From positions 248,001 to 312,000 of the forward strand of contig NZ_FNPI01000002.1 in NCBI RefSeq assembly GCF_900107275.1: 64,000 bases of DNA, read 5' to 3'. Under the pieces are notes generated by a model. The model did no database searches. It was not told the origin of the DNA and worked only from the letters and a program-made list of their open reading frames with translations. Made by a program: the position numbers and the translations under genes. Positions within the stretch are counted from its first letter, which is position 1, and each line of letters starts with the position of its first letter. The DNA comes from Evansella caseinilytica. GTDB taxonomy: Bacteria > Bacillota > Bacilli > Bacillales > Salisediminibacteriaceae. Positions 35,903 through 45,462 of this stretch are shown in pieces.

Positions 35903-36786
35903 TGCCTCAAGTGTTGGCTGCATTTTTACAGGAGGCGAGAGAAAAAATCGAGCAGCACCTTCCCGAATACATCGAAGGGCTTAACGCGCCCACCGTTCTT
36001 AAAGAGGCGATGACCTATTCCTTAAAGGCAGGCGGAAAGCGGTTAAGGCCAATCCTTGTCCTGGCAACATTAAAGAGCTATGGCAAGCCGTTGTCATTAG
36101 GATATCAAGCAGCGGCAGCCATTGAAATGATTCACACGTATTCCTTGGTTCATGATGATTTGCCGGCGATGGACGATGACGATCTACGAAGAGGAAAACC
36201 GACAAATCATAAAGTATACGGGGAAGCAATGGCGATTTTGGCGGGAGACGGTTTGCTGACTTACAGTTTTCAACTGCTGGCATCGGCGAACATGCTATCC
36301 ACCGACATGAAGCTCGAACTCATCCGCCGCATCTCGCAAGCAGCCGGGCCTGCCGGGATGGTCGGCGGGCAGGTGAAAGATATGCTAGGAGAAGGCCGGG
36401 AGCTGGACGCGGAGCAACTGCAGCAAATTCATCATCACAAAACCGGTGAATTACTCTCTGTATCCGTGGAGGCGGGAGCGATCATTGCCGCTGTTCCCGA
36501 AAAGGAAAAAATCGCTTTGCGGGAGTTTGGAAAGCAGCTTGGGATTGCCTTTCAAATTAAAGACGATATTCTGGATGTCGAAGGGGATGTCAGGGAGCTC
36601 GGAAAACCGGTAGGCAGCGATGAAGTAAACAACAAAAGCACGTATCCGAAGCTGCTTGGATTGGCGGGTGCAAAAGAAAAATTACTATCACACATAGCCG
36701 AAGCAAAAAAATGCTTATACAAGACAAGCATGGATCATACATTATTAATAGAATTAACCGATTATATCGGAACGCGTACAAAGTAG
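35902..36786 (+). CDS. ispA: Geranyl/farnesyl diphosphate synthase
   Basis: A 294-residue trans-prenyltransferase. The first aspartate-rich motif VHDDLPAMDDDDLRRGKPTNH and the second (QIKDDILD) are complete; GGKRLRPIL binds the diphosphate. It makes farnesyl diphosphate from IPP and DMAPP. The pathway connects to dxs, two genes downstream. GTG 35899 or ATG 35902 overlaps the xseB stop. Downstream lies the OLE RNA gene. Confidence 0.93.
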   Translation: MPQVLAAFLQEAREKIEQHLPEYIEGLNAPTVLKEAMTYSLKAGGKRLRPILVLATLKSYGKPLSLGYQAAAAIEMIHTYSLVHDDLPAMDDDDLRRGKPTNHKVYGEAMAILAGDGLLTYSFQLLASANMLSTDMKLELIRRISQAAGPAGMVGGQVKDMLGEGRELDAEQLQQIHHHKTGELLSVSVEAGAIIAAVPEKEKIALREFGKQLGIAFQIKDDILDVEGDVRELGKPVGSDEVNNKSTYPKLLGLAGAKEKLLSHIAEAKKCLYKTSMDHTLLIELTDYIGTRTK

Positions 36787-36844
36787 CAGCCTTCGCCTTC
36801 TTCCAATTGAGGAAAAGCTATACTCGGAAAGAAAAGGTTGTACG

Positions 36845-36874
36845 TTGTCTGAGAGGTCAACCATCTGCTATAAT
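36845..36874 (+). promoter_or_regulatory. Promoter of OLE RNA
   Basis: TTGTCT (36845-36850), 18 bases, TATAAT (36869-36874). The expected start of transcription, about 36881, coincides with the first base of the OLE closing helix. The RNA can therefore be made independently of ispA. Confidence 0.75.
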
Positions 36875-36880
36875 AGATTT

Positions 36881-37464
36881 ACCGAGTGGTGCAGTATTCT
36901 AGTCGGTTCTCCATTTTCGAAAGCGGGCCTAAAAATCCGCTAAAGGGCACATCGATGAAGTTCCTAGTTTTGGCTTGAGGCGCCCAGCCTTGGGTCATTA
37001 CTGGGAGTAAAGGCTGTAGGGCGATCCACAAAGGCATGTGGGCGTTGACCCTGCAACCGCGGAGGCCTTTCATTCCGGTAACAGTACCCGCTGTTGCTGT
37101 CATGAAAGGTATGAACCTGCGATGCAAGTTTGGGAACTTGTTAGCAGCGTAGCCTGCCTTGAGTGGAGTCAGAGGGGATTATGAATGCTAGGTTGTATAC
37201 ACAGCAATCATTCATATGAAATCTGCTCTGCAAAAGAGGATAGAGAGTGGGAAGGAACTGTTGAGGAAAACTCCTAGACTGTTCCACGGTGGGACATTTA
37301 AAGGGGATTATAGTGCGTGCTAAGTGGTAATCCAGTCTGACGTTTGGCGACAGCGTCAAGGCAGGTTTAAAGGGAAACCGTCACAGCGGCGACGCTGAGG
37401 TACCTGCTTGGGAAAACCTACTGGACCTAAGACGCAGTTTTTACTCTTTAAATGACCACTCGGG
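36881..37464 (+). ncRNA. ole: OLE (ornate, large, extremophilic) RNA
   Basis: A non-coding, highly structured stretch of about 580 nt between ispA and oapA. The terminal helix is directly visible: CCGAGTGGT (36882-36890) pairs perfectly with ACCACTCGG (37455-37463). Inside are many complementary blocks, for example AGGCCTTTCAT with ATGAAAGG and GCCTTTACTCC-like arms. Location, size and the adjoining OapA-type gene are those of OLE RNA of alkaliphilic Bacillus. In known cases OLE forms a membrane ribonucleoprotein with OapA and is linked to tolerance of cold, alcohols and Mg2+ stress. Recognition is from memory of the locus and visible pairing; a covariance search would confirm it. Confidence 0.88.
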
Positions 37465-37504
37465 TTCATACATATCAGTTTGAGAATAGGACAGATGATT
37501 ACTT

Positions 37505-38119
37505 ATGAAGGATTCTTTAAGGAAATCTTTGAATTGGAGCTTGATGATAGCCGTTATCACGTTAGTGTTGGCGGCTCTTTTTGCTGTTGTATCGACGATG
37601 ATTCTCAGCGGTGTTTCCTGGGGGATCGGCATGCTGGTTGTTTTTGTGATTGTGTTAATCGGCGTATTGTTTGATACGATCGGAGTAGCGGCAACTGCCG
37701 CCAGTGAAAAGCCGTTTCACGCAATGGCTGCAGAGCGGCTGCACGGTGCGAAGCAGGCCGTTCATATCACGAGAAATGCCGACCGCTTCGCTAACTTTTG
37801 CAATGATGTCATCGGCGATATTACCGGAGTGATCAGCGGTACCGCCTCCACGTATGTCGTTGCCCGCCTTTCCTTGCAGTTGGGATACGATGAAGGCTCA
37901 ACGATGCAATTTATCATCAATGTATTGTTCATCAGCGTTGTAGCGGCGCTGACTGTAGGTGGAAAATCGGTTGGAAAAACGCTGGCAATCCAGTACTCCA
38001 CGCAAATCATCTATCAAGTGGGTAGATTATTTTATTTTTTAGAGGTAAAATTGAAAATAACCATATTTAATGGTAAAAAACGCAGGAAAAATGAAAATAA
38101 GAAAAATAAACGAAAGTGA
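37505..38119 (+). CDS. oapA: OLE-associated membrane protein OapA (DUF21-like)
   Basis: A 204-residue membrane protein with about four helices (SLMIAVITLVLAALFAVVSTMIL; GIGMLVVFVIVLIGVLFDTIGVAATA; ITGVISGTASTYVVARLSL; QFIINVLFISVVAALTVGGKSVGKTLA). It ends in a very basic tail (KKRRKNENKKNKRK) suited to binding RNA. It resembles the DUF21/CNNM transmembrane module without CBS domains, as described for OapA. It lies directly behind OLE RNA and nine bases before dxs. No strong ribosome-binding site precedes ATG 37505 (AGGA about 14 bases away). TTG 37529 with AAGGAA upstream is a possible alternative start. Confidence 0.85.
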   Translation: MKDSLRKSLNWSLMIAVITLVLAALFAVVSTMILSGVSWGIGMLVVFVIVLIGVLFDTIGVAATAASEKPFHAMAAERLHGAKQAVHITRNADRFANFCNDVIGDITGVISGTASTYVVARLSLQLGYDEGSTMQFIINVLFISVVAALTVGGKSVGKTLAIQYSTQIIYQVGRLFYFLEVKLKITIFNGKKRRKNENKKNKRK

Positions 38120-38128
38120 GGGTTTTTC

Positions 38129-40018
38129 TTGGATTTGGCTAGCATTAAAGACCCAACATTTCTTAAGAAATGCAGCAAAACCGAATTAAAAGACCTTGCA
38201 CAAGATATACGTCACTTCTTAATTGAGAAATTGTCAGTAACCGGGGGGCACCTCGGTCCGAATTTGGGCGTTGTGGAACTGACATTAGTTCTGCACCAGC
38301 TTTTTGATAGTCCTAAAGACAAGCTTTTATGGGATGTAGGTCATCAGGCGTATGTCCATAAAATATTGACAGGCCGAGCGGCACAATTTGATCAACTGAG
38401 ACAGTACAAAGGTCTGTGCGGTTTCCCGAAAAGATCGGAAAGTGAACACGATGTTTGGGAAACGGGCCACAGCTCCACTTCCTTATCTGCGGCGATGGGC
38501 ATGGCTGTTGCGCGCGACATGAAGGGAACCGATGAAAAGATTGTTGCAATCATTGGTGACGGCGCCTTGACCGGAGGTATGGCCTTGGAAGCGCTTAACC
38601 ACATTGGACACGAGCAGAAGGATTTAATCGTTGTTCTCAATGACAACGAGATGTCGATTGCACCGAACGTCGGGGCGCTTCACAGCATCTTAGGCCGATT
38701 AAGGACCGCCGGAAAATACCAAAAGGCGAAGGAAGAACTGGAGATGCTGATCAAAAAGATCCCGGCTTTCGGCGGGCGTTTGGCGGCGACAGCAGAGCGA
38801 GTCAAGGACAGTCTGAAATATTTGCTTGTATCAGGGATTTTCTTTGAAGAATTGGGCTTTACATACTTAGGCCCGGTGGACGGTCATGACCTTGATGACT
38901 TAACGACAAATATGAAATATGCCAAGAAAACGAAAGGACCTGTACTTATCCACGTCATCACGAAAAAAGGAAAGGGGTACGCTCCTGCGGAAAATGATGA
39001 GAAAGGGACGTGGCACGGTCTCGGACCATACAAAATGGAATCAGGTGAAGTTGTGAAAAATCCGGGTCCGCCGAGCTACAGCGGTATTTTTGCCGAAACG
39101 CTGAAGAAGGCTGCCCGGGAAGATGAACGCATTGTAGCACTAACGGCGGCGATGCCCGGCGGTACAAAGCTCGATCAATTTGCAAAAGAATTTCCTGAGC
39201 GGATGTTTGATGTCGGCATTGCCGAGCAGCACGCAACTACAATGGCCGCGGGGCTGGCCACCCAGGGAATGAAGCCTGTCTTTGCAGTATATTCTACCTT
39301 TCTGCAACGCGGTTACGATCAGGTAGTACATGACGTCTGCCGGCAAAACTTAAATGTTTTCTTTGCCATTGACCGGGCTGGACTTGTCGGTGCCGACGGC
39401 GAGACTCACCAGGGTGTATTTGATATCGCCTATTTAAGACATCTGCCGAACATGAAGATTCTGATGCCAAAGGATGAAAATGAACTGCAGCATATGGTCT
39501 ATACAGCAGCAAAATATAGCGAAGGCCCAATTGCTGTCCGCTATCCGCGCGGAAACGGCTTCGGAATGAAGCTGGACGTGAAACTGAAGGAACTGCCGAT
39601 AGGAAAATGGGAAGTCATTAAGGAAGGCGGCGATCTAACCATCCTTACCTTTGGGACAACGATTCCGATGGCGATGGAAGCAGCGGGGGAATTAGCAAAA
39701 AACGGGTTTAGCGTCGAAGTAGTCAACGCGCGGTCGATTAAACCGATGGATGAAGAGATGCTGGCGCAGCTGGCGATGAAAAACCGGCCGATCCTTACCG
39801 TAGAAGAGGCTGCTTTGCAAGGCGGCTTCGGAAGCGCGGTACTGGAATTTTTCCACGACAATCAATTCCATTCGATGATTGTTGAAAGAATGGGGATTCC
39901 GGACAGGTTTATCGAACACGGCAGTGTCTCCAAATTGCTGGAGGAAGTCGGCATAACCGTTCCGGAGATCGTTAACCGGGCAGAAAAAATTCTTCCAAGA
40001 AAGAGGCAGCGGGCTTAA
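38129..40018 (+). CDS. dxs: 1-deoxy-D-xylulose-5-phosphate synthase
   Basis: A 629-residue thiamine-diphosphate enzyme, the entry step of the MEP isoprenoid pathway (pyruvate plus glyceraldehyde-3-phosphate). Visible: [15 protein letters not shown] (His), the ThDP motif [19 protein letters not shown]...NDNEMSI, the catalytic Glu region [15 protein letters not shown], and the C-terminal transketolase domain. It starts at TTG 38129 (MDLASIKDP), which fits the family's N-terminus. It is translated right after oapA. Confidence 0.96.
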   Translation: MDLASIKDPTFLKKCSKTELKDLAQDIRHFLIEKLSVTGGHLGPNLGVVELTLVLHQLFDSPKDKLLWDVGHQAYVHKILTGRAAQFDQLRQYKGLCGFPKRSESEHDVWETGHSSTSLSAAMGMAVARDMKGTDEKIVAIIGDGALTGGMALEALNHIGHEQKDLIVVLNDNEMSIAPNVGALHSILGRLRTAGKYQKAKEELEMLIKKIPAFGGRLAATAERVKDSLKYLLVSGIFFEELGFTYLGPVDGHDLDDLTTNMKYAKKTKGPVLIHVITKKGKGYAPAENDEKGTWHGLGPYKMESGEVVKNPGPPSYSGIFAETLKKAAREDERIVALTAAMPGGTKLDQFAKEFPERMFDVGIAEQHATTMAAGLATQGMKPVFAVYSTFLQRGYDQVVHDVCRQNLNVFFAIDRAGLVGADGETHQGVFDIAYLRHLPNMKILMPKDENELQHMVYTAAKYSEGPIAVRYPRGNGFGMKLDVKLKELPIGKWEVIKEGGDLTILTFGTTIPMAMEAAGELAKNGFSVEVVNARSIKPMDEEMLAQLAMKNRPILTVEEAALQGGFGSAVLEFFHDNQFHSMIVERMGIPDRFIEHGSVSKLLEEVGITVPEIVNRAEKILPRKRQRA

Positions 40019-40021
40019 CCG

Positions 40022-40837
40022 ATGGAAAAAAAACAACGGATAGATGTATTACTGGTGGATAAAGGTTTGTCAGAAACGAGAGAAAAAGCAAAGCGCTCGA
40101 TTATGGCAGGGCTGGTTTATGCCGACGGGGACCGCGTGGATAAGCCGGGAACGAAGGTAAGTACCGACAGTCATATCGAATTAAAGGGGCAGGCGATTCC
40201 CTACGTAAGCCGGGGTGGTCTGAAACTGAAAAAAGCGATTCAAGCATTTCAATTGACGCTTGAGGATAAAATTGTCCTTGATATCGGGGCATCTACAGGC
40301 GGATTCACCGACTGCGCTCTGCAGGAAGGGGCAAAGCTTGTCTATGCCCTTGATGTCGGCTATAACCAACTGGCATGGAAGCTACGCCAAGATGAGCGGG
40401 TCATCGTGATGGAGCGAACGAATTTCCGTTATGTGACGGCAAAGGATTTTCAAGAGGGAGCGCCGGATTTTGCAACCATCGATGTGTCGTTTATTTCCCT
40501 CAAACGGATACTCCCGGTGTTAAAGATGATCATTAAGCCGGGCGGGCAAGTCTCCGCATTGGTGAAGCCCCAGTTCGAAGCCGGCCGCGAAGAAGTAGGG
40601 AAAAAAGGAATTGTCCGCGATCGTCAGGTCCATGTGAAAGTGTTGCAGGAAATCATTGCTTTCGCTGAAGAAGTCGGCTTTGAAGTACGGGGGATAACGT
40701 ATTCGCCGATCAGGGGCGGTGAAGGTAATATTGAATTTTTGCTTCACTTAACAGCGGCAGCAACGGTGACGGAAAACGAAGACATTCGTGATCAGGTGGA
40801 AACAGTTGTTAACGATGCGCACCAACTGAAACAATAA
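40022..40837 (+). CDS. tlyA: TlyA family rRNA 2'-O-methyltransferase (YqxC)
   Basis: 271 residues: an N-terminal S4 RNA-binding domain (RIDVLLVDKGLSETREKAKRS; GRGYVS-type SRGGLKL) and a FtsJ-like Rossmann methyltransferase (VLDIGASTGGFTDCALQ; ATIDVSFISLKRILP; ALVKPQFE). Family members methylate 16S and 23S rRNA; the older name hemolysin A is misleading. Start ATG 40022, three bases after dxs. A terminator follows at 40915. Confidence 0.9.
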   Translation: MEKKQRIDVLLVDKGLSETREKAKRSIMAGLVYADGDRVDKPGTKVSTDSHIELKGQAIPYVSRGGLKLKKAIQAFQLTLEDKIVLDIGASTGGFTDCALQEGAKLVYALDVGYNQLAWKLRQDERVIVMERTNFRYVTAKDFQEGAPDFATIDVSFISLKRILPVLKMIIKPGGQVSALVKPQFEAGREEVGKKGIVRDRQVHVKVLQEIIAFAEEVGFEVRGITYSPIRGGEGNIEFLLHLTAAATVTENEDIRDQVETVVNDAHQLKQ

Positions 40838-40914
40838 TGATACAAGGATGTGGTATTGGTCGGATTCTGTTTCCCGGACTTTTGAAACGCCTCCCTTTAT
40901 AGTCTTGCTTCATC

Positions 40915-40962
40915 GGTATCTCCAAAGCCTGATTTTCAGCTTTGGGGATACCTTCTTCTTTT
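40915..40962 (+). terminator. Terminator after tlyA
   Basis: GGTATCTCCAAAGC, loop CTGATTTTCA, GCTTTGGGGATACC, then TTCTTCTTTT. The stem is 13-14 bp with one wobble. It probably ends the ispA/OLE-oapA-dxs-tlyA unit. Confidence 0.75.
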
Positions 40963-41099
40963 CCCAGTTATTACGGATAAAGAAGTCACGACTAATGGCG
41001 TTTTTCCGAGTGACAATCGGTGACTTTCATCGAAGTGGAAGAATCTCTTTTTTATATCATTGTATAAAAATAAGAAATCGTATAATATACGAAGTATAA

Positions 41100-41245
41100 G
41101 TGTTTATCCAAAAAGATCGATCTTCATCTTTTTGAACAAACACGATGCAATGAGTGGAGCCGATGCATTCTTTTCCAGTCAGCTATGAGTGATTTTCTCG
41201 TAGCTGACGCATCGCGCGGAACCATTGCCTTTTTGAACAGGCTCT
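41100..41245 (+). repeat. Dispersed hairpin repeat, short form
   Basis: GTGTTTATCCAAAAAGATCG, loop, ATCTTTTTGAACAAACAC, GATGCAATGAGTGGAGCCGA, a small AGTCAGCTATGAG...CTCGTAGCTGAC palindrome, and the right end GGAACCATTGCCTTTTTGAACAGGCTCT. About 146 bases. It is the cleanest short member and shows the complete unit: hairpin, GCAATG...CATTGC inverted pair, right half-hairpin. It lies upstream of argR. Confidence 0.8.
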
Positions 41246-41320
41246 ATAAATATTTTTTTTCTGATTGATGGCAAAAGTGGACAATGAAGGAAATTTTAAT
41301 TGGATAAGCGGAGGATTGCA

Positions 41321-41770
41321 ATGAATAAAGGACAACGGCATATTAAAATTAGGGAAATCATCGTCAATCAAGAGATTGAAACACAGGATGAGCTTGTTGA
41401 TCAACTGAGAAGTGACGGGTTTAATGTTACGCAAGCAACGGTTAGCAGAGACATCAAGGAATTGCACCTGGTAAAAGTCCCGATGATGGATGGCAGATAC
41501 AAGTACAGCCTGCCTGCGGATCAGCGTTTTAATCCGTTGCAAAAATTAAAACGGGCACTGGTGGACAGCTTTGTTTCGATTGATCAGACAAATAATTTAA
41601 TCGTCATGAAAACATTACCGGGAAATGCAAACGCAGTAGGTGCATTGATCGACAACCTTGACTGGGTGGAAATTATGGGAACGATTTGCGGTGACGACAC
41701 AATCCTGATTATTTGCCGTGAACAAAGCGATACAGAAGAAATCAGTGAACGATTTTTAGAAATGCTTTGA
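41321..41770 (+). CDS. argR: Arginine repressor ArgR/AhrC
   Basis: 149 residues: an N-terminal winged helix ([34 protein letters not shown]) and a C-terminal oligomerisation and arginine-binding domain ([29 protein letters not shown]). It represses arginine biosynthesis and activates catabolism. ATG 41321 has GCGGAGG upstream. A solo hairpin repeat follows the stop directly. Confidence 0.94.
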   Translation: MNKGQRHIKIREIIVNQEIETQDELVDQLRSDGFNVTQATVSRDIKELHLVKVPMMDGRYKYSLPADQRFNPLQKLKRALVDSFVSIDQTNNLIVMKTLPGNANAVGALIDNLDWVEIMGTICGDDTILIICREQSDTEEISERFLEML

Positions 41771-41806
41771 GTGTTTGTTCAAAAAGATTGCTTTTTATCT
41801 TTTTAA
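41771..41806 (+). repeat. Solo repeat hairpin after argR
   Basis: GTGTTTGTTCAAAAAGATTG followed by CTTTTTATCTTTTTAACA. The right arm is slightly decayed. It starts at the argR stop and may act as its terminator. Confidence 0.6.
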
Positions 41807-41875
41807 CATCCTATAAGAGCGTTTTCCAAAAGGTGCATCAACCATAAACATTTTCAGCAAAAGGATGTGAAGCCA

Positions 41876-43597
41876 TTGCTAATGGAGCTGACGATCCGAA
41901 ATTTTGCCATCATCGATGAAATATCGATTTCTTTTGAGGAAGGCTTGACCGTCCTTACGGGAGAAACCGGTGCCGGAAAATCCATCATCATCGATGCCAT
42001 CGGCCAGTTGATCGGCGGCCGGGGGTCGGTGGATTTTGTTCGCCACGGCAGCAATCGCGCGGAAATCGAAGGGCTGTTTTCACTTGATCCATCCCATGAA
42101 GTATGCACGATTTTTTCCGATATCGGCGTGGATATTGATGAGGATGAAACGGTGTTATTAAAACGGGAAATTACGAAACAAGGCAAGAGTATTTGCCGCA
42201 TCAATGGAAAATTGGTTACATTGGCGACATTGCGTCAAATCGGGCAGATGCTGGTTGATATTCACGGGCAGCACGAGCATCAGCATTTACTCCAGGCGGA
42301 CAAGCATTTACTGCTGCTGGATCGGTTTGCTGAATCCGCGATTGCGAAAACAAAAAATGAATATATGCAGTTGTATCAACGGTTTATTAAAAAAAGAGAA
42401 CGCCTGCAGCAATTAACGGAAAACGAACAGGATATGATGCAGCGCTTGGACTTATTACAATACCAATATCAGGAAATTGTGGCGGCGCAATTGCAACCGG
42501 ATGAAGACAAGCATTTATTGGAAGAGAAAAAACGGCTGGACTACAGCGAAGATTTATTCCGAACCGTTCACGGCTCCTATACAGCACTCTACGGGGAGAA
42601 CAAAGGATTGGAATGGATCATGGCTGCCATGCATCAAATCGAAGAAGCGGCTGACATGGATGCCGGTCTCCAGCAGCTTAAAGAATCGATTACGAACAGC
42701 TATTATCTTCTTGAAGAAGCATCGTTTTCCTTAAGAGATTATTACGAAAAAATTGAATTCGATCCGGAACGCTTAAATGAAATAGAAGGCAGATTAAGCG
42801 AGATCAGTCAATTAAAGCGTAAATACGGCGACACGGTGAACGACGTATTGGAATATGCTTCGAGAATAGAGGAAGAAATTGACGCACTAAAAAACCGCGA
42901 TGAGCATCTGCATCAATGGGAAAAGGAATTGAAATCCATTGCCAAAGATGTGCTTGTCGAAGGCAGGCACTTAACGGAATTAAGAAAAAAAGCGGCAAAA
43001 AGGCTTGAGAAGGCAATCCACCAGGAACTGATGTATTTATATATGAAGGACACAGATTTTCAAGTAATGTTTGACGAGCGTGAAGTCACAGCAGATGACT
43101 TGATCAATATGAAACGCCGGCTGCCGGTTTCGGAACAGGGGATGAATCATGCTTCCTTCATGGTAGCCACGAATAAAGGAGAGCCGTTGAAAGCGTTGGA
43201 AAAGGTTGCTTCCGGCGGCGAAATCTCCAGGATGATTCTTGCCTTAAAAACGATTTTGGCAACGCATGAAGGCGTGACATCGTTGATATTTGATGAAGTG
43301 GATACCGGAGTCAGCGGCAGAGTGGCACAGGCGATTGCGGAAAAAATTCATCAGATTTCCTTCGGCTCCCAGGTGCTGTGCATCACACATTTACCACAAG
43401 TGGCCGCGATGGCGGATCATCATTTATACATTTCAAAACAATTGTTTGACGGACGTGTAAAAACAGCGGTAACTAGGTTGACGAAAGAGGAAAAAGTGGA
43501 AGAAATCAGCCGAATGATATCCGGTGTGGAAATTACCGACTTAACGAAGCAGCACGCGAAAGAGCTGTTAATGCAGGCGGCGACCGCTAAACAATAA
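41876..43597 (+). CDS. recN: DNA repair protein RecN
   Basis: An SMC-like ATPase of about 573 residues. Walker A GETGAGKS is near the N-terminus. A long central coiled coil follows, then a C-terminal ABC signature VASGGEISRM, Walker B SLIFDEVDTGVSG and the HLPQVAAMAD switch. It acts early at double-strand breaks, gathering ends. TTG 41876 gives MLMELTIRNFAII, like the B. subtilis N-terminus, with AAGGA ten bases upstream; GTG 41867 and ATG 41882 are alternatives. RecN between argR and spoIVB is the standard order. Confidence 0.93.
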   Translation: MLMELTIRNFAIIDEISISFEEGLTVLTGETGAGKSIIIDAIGQLIGGRGSVDFVRHGSNRAEIEGLFSLDPSHEVCTIFSDIGVDIDEDETVLLKREITKQGKSICRINGKLVTLATLRQIGQMLVDIHGQHEHQHLLQADKHLLLLDRFAESAIAKTKNEYMQLYQRFIKKRERLQQLTENEQDMMQRLDLLQYQYQEIVAAQLQPDEDKHLLEEKKRLDYSEDLFRTVHGSYTALYGENKGLEWIMAAMHQIEEAADMDAGLQQLKESITNSYYLLEEASFSLRDYYEKIEFDPERLNEIEGRLSEISQLKRKYGDTVNDVLEYASRIEEEIDALKNRDEHLHQWEKELKSIAKDVLVEGRHLTELRKKAAKRLEKAIHQELMYLYMKDTDFQVMFDEREVTADDLINMKRRLPVSEQGMNHASFMVATNKGEPLKALEKVASGGEISRMILALKTILATHEGVTSLIFDEVDTGVSGRVAQAIAEKIHQISFGSQVLCITHLPQVAAMADHHLYISKQLFDGRVKTAVTRLTKEEKVEEISRMISGVEITDLTKQHAKELLMQAATAKQ

Positions 43598-43733
43598 CAT
43601 ATGATTTCCGGCGGTTCCTCAGTCAAGATTGCCTCCTGTCCGGTTGACATTTTCACTGCGTGTTGCCTCAAGTTATGGACAAAATGAAACCTTTCATTCC
43701 ATTGCAAAAAACAGTATAAGCGATCCTCTCTTG

Positions 43734-43763
43734 AAAAGCTAACCAAATTAGGTTAGCTTTTTT
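43734..43763 (+). terminator. Terminator between recN and spoIVB
   Basis: AAAAGCTAACC AAATTA GGTTAGCTTTTTT: a perfect 11-bp stem and T-run. Confidence 0.85.
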
Positions 43764-43855
43764 CTCGAGGCTTAGTTATAAATGACCGGAGACAAGGCAA
43801 AATTAGTAGTACAGCCATGGTGGAGGTGTAGGTCAGGAACGAGGAGAGTGAATGT

Positions 43856-45139
43856 GTGTTGAGAAATTGGTCGATCCGAAAAATCATTGGTGGAATTCTC
43901 CTTGTGTTACTGTTCTCCGCTGCGTTTTATCCTCCACTCCAACAGCTTATTCAAACCCCGCATCACCTCGTTCTTTTCGAAGGACAAGATTATGATGTAC
44001 CGGCGGCTTTGCCTGCTTTGGGGATCTCGGATGACGGTGTCATCGCTTTTACAAACGAGGCCGGTAATTATAAGCTTACCGGACAGCATGCCGATAATAC
44101 ATCCGTTCAATTCGGTGTTGGAGGATTTCCATTATACTCAATGGATGTCACCGTACTCCCCGAATTAAAAATAATTCCCGGCGGACAATCCATCGGCGTC
44201 CGGGTTCAAACGGAAGGAGTACTTGTTGTGGGGCATCATTTAATTGATTCTGATGACGGGAGTGTTTCTCCCGGGGAGCTCGCAGGAATAGAAGTCGGAG
44301 ATATGATTACAAAGATGGATGGGGAAAATATTGATGAGATGAACGATATTAATCCCATCGTTCAAAAAGCGGGAGAAACGAAAGAACCGATCCAGGTGGA
44401 AGTAAAACGAAACGGGGAATTGCTGAAAAAACAAATTGAGCCGATGAAAGGAAAAGGGGAAAGTCATTTCCGTCTTGGTTTATATATCCGCGATTCGGCT
44501 GCCGGCGTGGGGACGCTGACATTTTATGAACCAAAATCAAAAAAATACGGTGCTTTGGGACATGTGATTTCTGATATGGATACAAAACAGCCGATTGAAG
44601 TAAATAAAGGAGAAATTGTCAGTTCAAAGGTTACCTCCATTGAAAAGGGAATGACAGGAGAACCGGGTGAAAAGCTGGCGCGCTTTTCCAGCGACCGCAA
44701 AATTTTAGGCGATATTCAGAAAAACAGTTCCTTTGGGATTTTCGGAACATTGCATGATAAGCTGGAAAATGGGATTTTGAAAAAGCCGATGGAGATTGCC
44801 CTTTCCCATCAAGTCGAAGAAGGTCCGGCGGAAATTTTGACAGTGGTAAACGGTGATCAGATTGAGAAATTTGATATTGAAATTGTCAGCACAACAGAAC
44901 AAAAATTTCCGGCGACAAAAGGAATGGTTATCAAAGTCACCGATCCCGATTTAATTGAAGCTACAGGCGGAATTGTTCAAGGAATGAGCGGAAGCCCGAT
45001 TATTCAGAATGACCGAATTATCGGCGCTGTGACACATGTGTTTGTCAATGATCCGACAAGCGGTTACGGCTGTCACATCGAGTGGATGCTGCATGAAGCA
45101 GGGATAAATATATATGGCGAGCAAAAAAAGGCAGGATAA
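43856..45139 (+). CDS. spoIVB: SpoIVB signalling serine peptidase
   Basis: A 427-residue S55 peptidase, secreted from the forespore to trigger sigma-K activation. It has an N-terminal membrane anchor ([19 protein letters not shown]), a PDZ domain ([17 protein letters not shown]...NPIVQKAG) and a catalytic domain with the His motif [12 protein letters not shown] and the Ser motif [13 protein letters not shown]. All catalytic blocks are intact. It starts at GTG 43856 with GAGGAG upstream. A strong terminator follows (45125-45157). Confidence 0.94.
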   Translation: MLRNWSIRKIIGGILLVLLFSAAFYPPLQQLIQTPHHLVLFEGQDYDVPAALPALGISDDGVIAFTNEAGNYKLTGQHADNTSVQFGVGGFPLYSMDVTVLPELKIIPGGQSIGVRVQTEGVLVVGHHLIDSDDGSVSPGELAGIEVGDMITKMDGENIDEMNDINPIVQKAGETKEPIQVEVKRNGELLKKQIEPMKGKGESHFRLGLYIRDSAAGVGTLTFYEPKSKKYGALGHVISDMDTKQPIEVNKGEIVSSKVTSIEKGMTGEPGEKLARFSSDRKILGDIQKNSSFGIFGTLHDKLENGILKKPMEIALSHQVEEGPAEILTVVNGDQIEKFDIEIVSTTEQKFPATKGMVIKVTDPDLIEATGGIVQGMSGSPIIQNDRIIGAVTHVFVNDPTSGYGCHIEWMLHEAGINIYGEQKKAG

Positions 45140-45157
45140 TGATATTCCTGCCTTTTT
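45125..45157 (+). terminator. Terminator of spoIVB
   Basis: AAAAAGGCAGGA, loop, TTCCTGCCTTTTT; the left arm overlaps the last codons of spoIVB. The nearly symmetric A and T runs would also work in the opposite direction. Confidence 0.85.
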
Positions 45158-45238
45158 CGGCATGGGATGTTTTACCCATGAAGGGTCTGCTAAGCTTCAC
45201 CAAAACAAATCATCATCGGTAAACAGGTCTTTAGACAT

Positions 45239-45422
45239 GATATTGTCGCCAGCAAAAATATGGTACAATAGACATAAAGATTTTTCGACAAACACAGCTT
45301 TCTATGTTAGCTTTCATCGAATCAACTCGAAAACAGGAGGAAATCGGACTAATCAAGAGAAATCATTAGTTTTTTTAAGAAAATCCCGAAAATTTAAAAG
45401 GAATGCGCTTGGTTGTGTCGAA
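45239..45422 (+). promoter_or_regulatory. spo0A promoter region with 0A boxes
   Basis: Two copies of the Spo0A box TGTCGAA are present: 45416-45422 (forward) and 45284-45290 (reverse, TTCGACA). A sigma-H-like promoter lies between them: AGGAAAT (45338-45344), 11 bases, AGAGAAAT. A TACAAT at 45264-45269 is a possible sigma-A -10. Dual promoters and self-binding are known for spo0A in B. subtilis. The exact assignments here were made by eye. Confidence 0.5.
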
Positions 45423-45462
45423 TATGTGATTAGTGAAAAAAATTGATTAGGAGGAACTTTTT

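Noticed and set aside
36711-37359. Short open frames within the OLE RNA region on both strands
   Set aside because: No ribosome-binding sites, no coding bias, and the region is explained by the structured RNA.
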